In this document: positions 13,070 to 14,497 of the stretch, one piece after another | How positions within the stretch are numbered: the stretch's first letter is position 1 | How the letters are laid out: each line of letters starts with the position of its first letter | Source of the DNA: DASPKW01 sp038244055 | GTDB taxonomy: Bacteria > Planctomycetota > Phycisphaerae > Tepidisphaerales > Tepidisphaeraceae | Length of the DNA stretch: 14,497 nucleotides | Assembly: GCA_038244055.1 (NCBI GenBank) | Contig: JBBRTW010000153.1 | Coordinates: 1-14,497, forward strand | Direction: 5' to 3' | Notes under the pieces: generated by a model | What the model was told of the DNA's origin: nothing | Databases searched by the model: none | What the model saw: only the letters and a program-made list of their open reading frames with translations | Translations under genes and position numbers: made by a program

Positions 13070-13101
13070 TCGCAAAGGCGCGGAGATGCAAAGATACAGA
13101 G
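13070..13101 (+). repeat. Octamer tandem repeat (TCGCAAAG type)
   Basis: Four period-8 units: TCGCAAAG, GCGCGGAG, ATGCAAAG, ATACAGAG. This is the same family as 247-286 and 8343-8374. It lies between the TAXI gene and the HEPN gene tail; a small inverted repeat TGATTC-CAACA-GAATCA (13053-13069) precedes it. Confidence 0.6.
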
Positions 13102-13160
13102 AGGATGAAGTTGCCACGACGAGGGGACGGTTCGTGTTCGAGCGTGAAACCAAGCGCAGC

Positions 13161-13271
13161 CTACTTCGTCGCATCGCCATTTTTCTTGAGAAGGGTTGGA
13201 TGGTGTTGCGCAATCCATGCTTGAATCCGCTCAACTAATTCCTTCGCCATTGTCGACATTGACTTGGCCTC
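13161..13271 (-). pseudogene. Out-of-frame C-terminal tail of the HEPN gene
   Basis: If one C is removed from the CCC run whose complement is at 13272-13274, the HEPN frame continues after residue Ala120 into 36 more residues (EAKSMSTMAKELVERIQAWI, then AQHHPTLLKKNGDATK) and stops at TAG (complement 13161-13163). The amphipathic helix and the W-I-x-x-HHP ending match the usual C-terminus of this HEPN family, so the tail belongs to the gene. It could be a true mutation, a sequencing error or a frameshifting site. Confidence 0.65.
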
Positions 13272-13632
13272 GGGCCGCGGTGATCGACCCCGCGACATCA
13301 TAGATGCTCGCGCTGCGTTTCTTCCGATAACGGTCGAGCTTTTCGATCGTCGCGCTCTCCAGTCCGATGGTGAAAGCCAGTGAGCCGATCACGCGGAAAT
13401 GGTGCGAGTCTCCCTTGGGCACGTCATATCCGGAGGCGACCAGCGCCGCCGTCGCGGCTTGCAGGGCGGCGTTGTAGGCGATGTTGAACCGCCAGTCATC
13501 GTCGAGCCCTTTCACGCCCGCGCTCTTGATGTCGCGCTGCGCCAATCCGAGCAGGTCGGCGATTTCCCGCGGCTTTGGCTGGTGCGGCTTGAGCCAGCCG
13601 TTTTTCAGCCATTCGCTTAAGCTCATGGTCAT
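13231..13632 (-). CDS. HEPN-domain protein (SAV_6107-like), frameshifted; partner of MNT
   Basis: 133 aa as it stands. The N-terminal EWLKNGWLKPHQPKPREIADLL and the core WRFNIAYNAALQAATAALVASGY are characteristic of SAV_6107-type HEPN proteins, all-alpha domains that act as RNases or toxins with a nucleotidyltransferase antitoxin. RSASIYD (106-112) fits the R-x4-Y variant of the HEPN motif; the usual His is not evident. Reading is normal to Ala120, after which RGQVNVDNGEGIS is a frameshifted ending. One base less in the CCC run near 13272-13274 restores a 156-residue protein of ordinary length. ATG 13632 or ATG 13626 are both possible starts, inside the 3' end of the MNT gene. Confidence 0.75.
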   Translation of the reverse strand: MTMSLSEWLKNGWLKPHQPKPREIADLLGLAQRDIKSAGVKGLDDDWRFNIAYNAALQAATAALVASGYDVPKGDSHHFRVIGSLAFTIGLESATIEKLDRYRKKRSASIYDVAGSITAARGQVNVDNGEGIS

Positions 13633-14203
13633 CCCCGATCAAAAAGATTTTCTCTCCATCGAACACTCGATGAACAAACGGATTGTTCGCCGACCATTTC
13701 GAGCGCCATTCGTCGGCCGTGAGGACCATGGAATTGATCTCCCGGCCGATCGGCTCCTGCACGTTCATCAGAAGAGCGTGAACCTGATCGGACGTGAGCT
13801 TATCGTCGTGCGTAATCACCAGAACGTCAACATCGCTGCGCTCGTGCTGCTCGCCGCGCGAAAACGAGCCGAAGATCAGGGCGACGGCGATCCGCCCCCC
13901 GGCCGGGGCGAGCGCGCTGCGCAGCCGCTCCCCCATGCCGACAGTGCGGATGACGATCTGCTTGAGCGGCTCGAAGATCGGCGAATCGCCGTTGGCCCGA
14001 AAAAACCGCTGCCGGTCGCGGCGGAGAATTCCGCAGTCAGTCAGCAATTTCAACTCCCGCTGCACCGCACCGGTCCCCCGGCCGGTCCGGCGGACGATTT
14101 CGCGCAGGTAAAACGATTCATCCGGCCGCAGGAACATCAGCGCCAGAATCGCCTGCCGCGTGCTTCCGAAGAGAACGTTGCCGAGTTCGAGGGGCGCAAC
14201 CAT
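13496..14203 (-). CDS. Winged-helix / MNT nucleotidyltransferase protein (antitoxin-like)
   Basis: 235 aa. Residues about 8-70 form a winged helix (VLFGSTRQAILALMFLRPDE, SFYLREIVRRTGRGTGAVQR, ELKLLTDCGILRR). Residues about 104-200 are a minimal nucleotidyltransferase of the Pol-beta superfamily with GSFSRGE (112-118) and SDVDVLV (123-129), whose two Asp bind metal. In MNT-HEPN pairs the MNT protein modifies the HEPN toxin (AMPylation of a Tyr is known for MntA-HepT). The winged helix could also repress its own operon. ATG 14203 is chosen over 14263 because family members start at the APLELG motif and an inverted repeat lies just upstream. The last about 45 codons are Ala/Arg-rich and overlap the HEPN gene by 137 nt in another frame. 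Confidence 0.8.
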   Translation of the reverse strand: MVAPLELGNVLFGSTRQAILALMFLRPDESFYLREIVRRTGRGTGAVQRELKLLTDCGILRRDRQRFFRANGDSPIFEPLKQIVIRTVGMGERLRSALAPAGGRIAVALIFGSFSRGEQHERSDVDVLVITHDDKLTSDQVHALLMNVQEPIGREINSMVLTADEWRSKWSANNPFVHRVFDGEKIFLIGDDHELKRMAEKRLAQAAPAKAAGNRRPARIGAARHQERGRERARR

Positions 14204-14207
14204 ATTG

Positions 14208-14236
14208 AGTGCAATCGTACCTATTTGGGTTGCACT
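14208..14236 (-). promoter_or_regulatory. Candidate operator/promoter of the MNT-HEPN operon
   Basis: A 7-bp perfect inverted repeat AGTGCAA / TTGCACT (14208-14214 and 14230-14236, 15-bp spacer) lies 4 to 33 nt upstream of ATG 14203. On the minus strand TTTCAA and TACGAT, 16 bp apart, could be weak -35 and -10 elements overlapping it. It is a fitting site for autoregulation by the winged-helix domain. The site is seen; the role is inferred. Confidence 0.4.
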
Positions 14237-14268
14237 TGAAAAGGGCGGCGAAAATGGCCCCATTCAGA

Positions 14269-14497
14269 TCACTTCTTCCCCTCCTCCCCAATCAGCTCAT
14301 CAATCACCTTCCCCACGAACTCCGGCTGGATCCCGATCGCGCGGATGATTCCCTTGCGGTCGATCACCACGTAATGCGGCCACCACTGCACACCCCAGGC
14401 TTTGCTCATCTCCTCGCTCGCCTTGCCGGTGGGGTATTCGATCTTCAACTGCTCGGCCAGTCCCCACATCTTCTCCTCGCCCCCGCCCCCGCAGGCG
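14269..14497 (-). CDS. Thioredoxin-fold (TlpA/AhpC-like) protein, C-terminal part only
   Basis: The frame is open to the window edge, so the N-terminus with any CxxC active site is missing. About 76 residues are visible. KIEYPTGKASEEMSKAWGVQ, then WWPHYVVIDRKGIIRAIGI, then VGKVIDELIGEEGKK, is the ending of a thioredoxin-like redoxin: W-x-P-x-Y-V-V-ID-x-KG is the strand carrying the cis-Pro loop. Such proteins usually work in disulfide or peroxide chemistry, often in the periplasm. It is followed after 65 nt by the MNT gene on the same strand. The visible sequence cannot tell TlpA from related exported redoxins. Confidence 0.75.
   Translation of the reverse strand, partial: ACGGGGEEKMWGLAEQLKIEYPTGKASEEMSKAWGVQWWPHYVVIDRKGIIRAIGIQPEFVGKVIDELIGEEGKK

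Overview
GC-rich bacterial chromosome fragment, probably from the Planctomycetota or a neighbouring lineage (PVC group, Sumerlaeota or Hydrogenedentota-like). The indications are a secreted PmoA/DUF6807 protein, a LexA with an unusual KVTIFEHVGALEKK recognition helix, ExbB/ExbD genes implying two membranes, an IS4-type transposase remnant, and intergenic spaces packed with short-period repeats. No marker fixes the phylum, so this is inference.

Layout, left to right. At 1-125 lies the end of an IS4-family transposase. A small TFIIB-type zinc-ribbon ORF (342-560) follows, with an octamer repeat before it and a REP-like stem-loop after it. A 17-unit heptamer array (775-893) precedes prfC, peptide chain release factor 3 (998-2608, +). 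Convergent with prfC is rnpB, the RNase P RNA (about 3252-2756, -), with its own terminator and a candidate -10 box. Two adjacent, overlapping genes on + (3590-5510) encode paralogous cyclic-nucleotide-binding/DUF1003 membrane proteins. They converge on lexA (6202-5591, -) across a shared inverted repeat. Next on + come two tandem, divergent Leu/Phe-tRNA-protein-transferase-like genes (6583-8333), an exbB-exbD-exbD cluster (8638-10200), a possible 37-aa gene, a secreted DUF6807 protein (10361-11347) and a membrane-anchored TAXI-family solute-binding protein (11694-13037). On the minus strand at the right end are a winged-helix/nucleotidyltransferase (MNT) gene and its HEPN partner, a toxin-antitoxin-like pair in which HEPN carries an apparent single-base frameshift, then the C-terminal part of a thioredoxin-fold protein running off the window.

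The most striking feature is not a gene. Five separate non-coding places carry tandem repeats with an exact 7-bp period but unrelated unit sequences (CAACTGA, AGTTGCT, CCACTGC, AACCCTG, CTCCATC types). One of these sits inside rnpB as two 35-nt inverted arms that would form a long extra hairpin at the P12 position. Two others run to, or within 2 nt of, a start codon that has no Shine-Dalgarno sequence. Other spaces hold octamer (period 8), nonamer (period 9) and 15-bp repeats and imperfect palindromes. No CRISPR array, tRNA, rRNA gene, prophage or integrase was seen.
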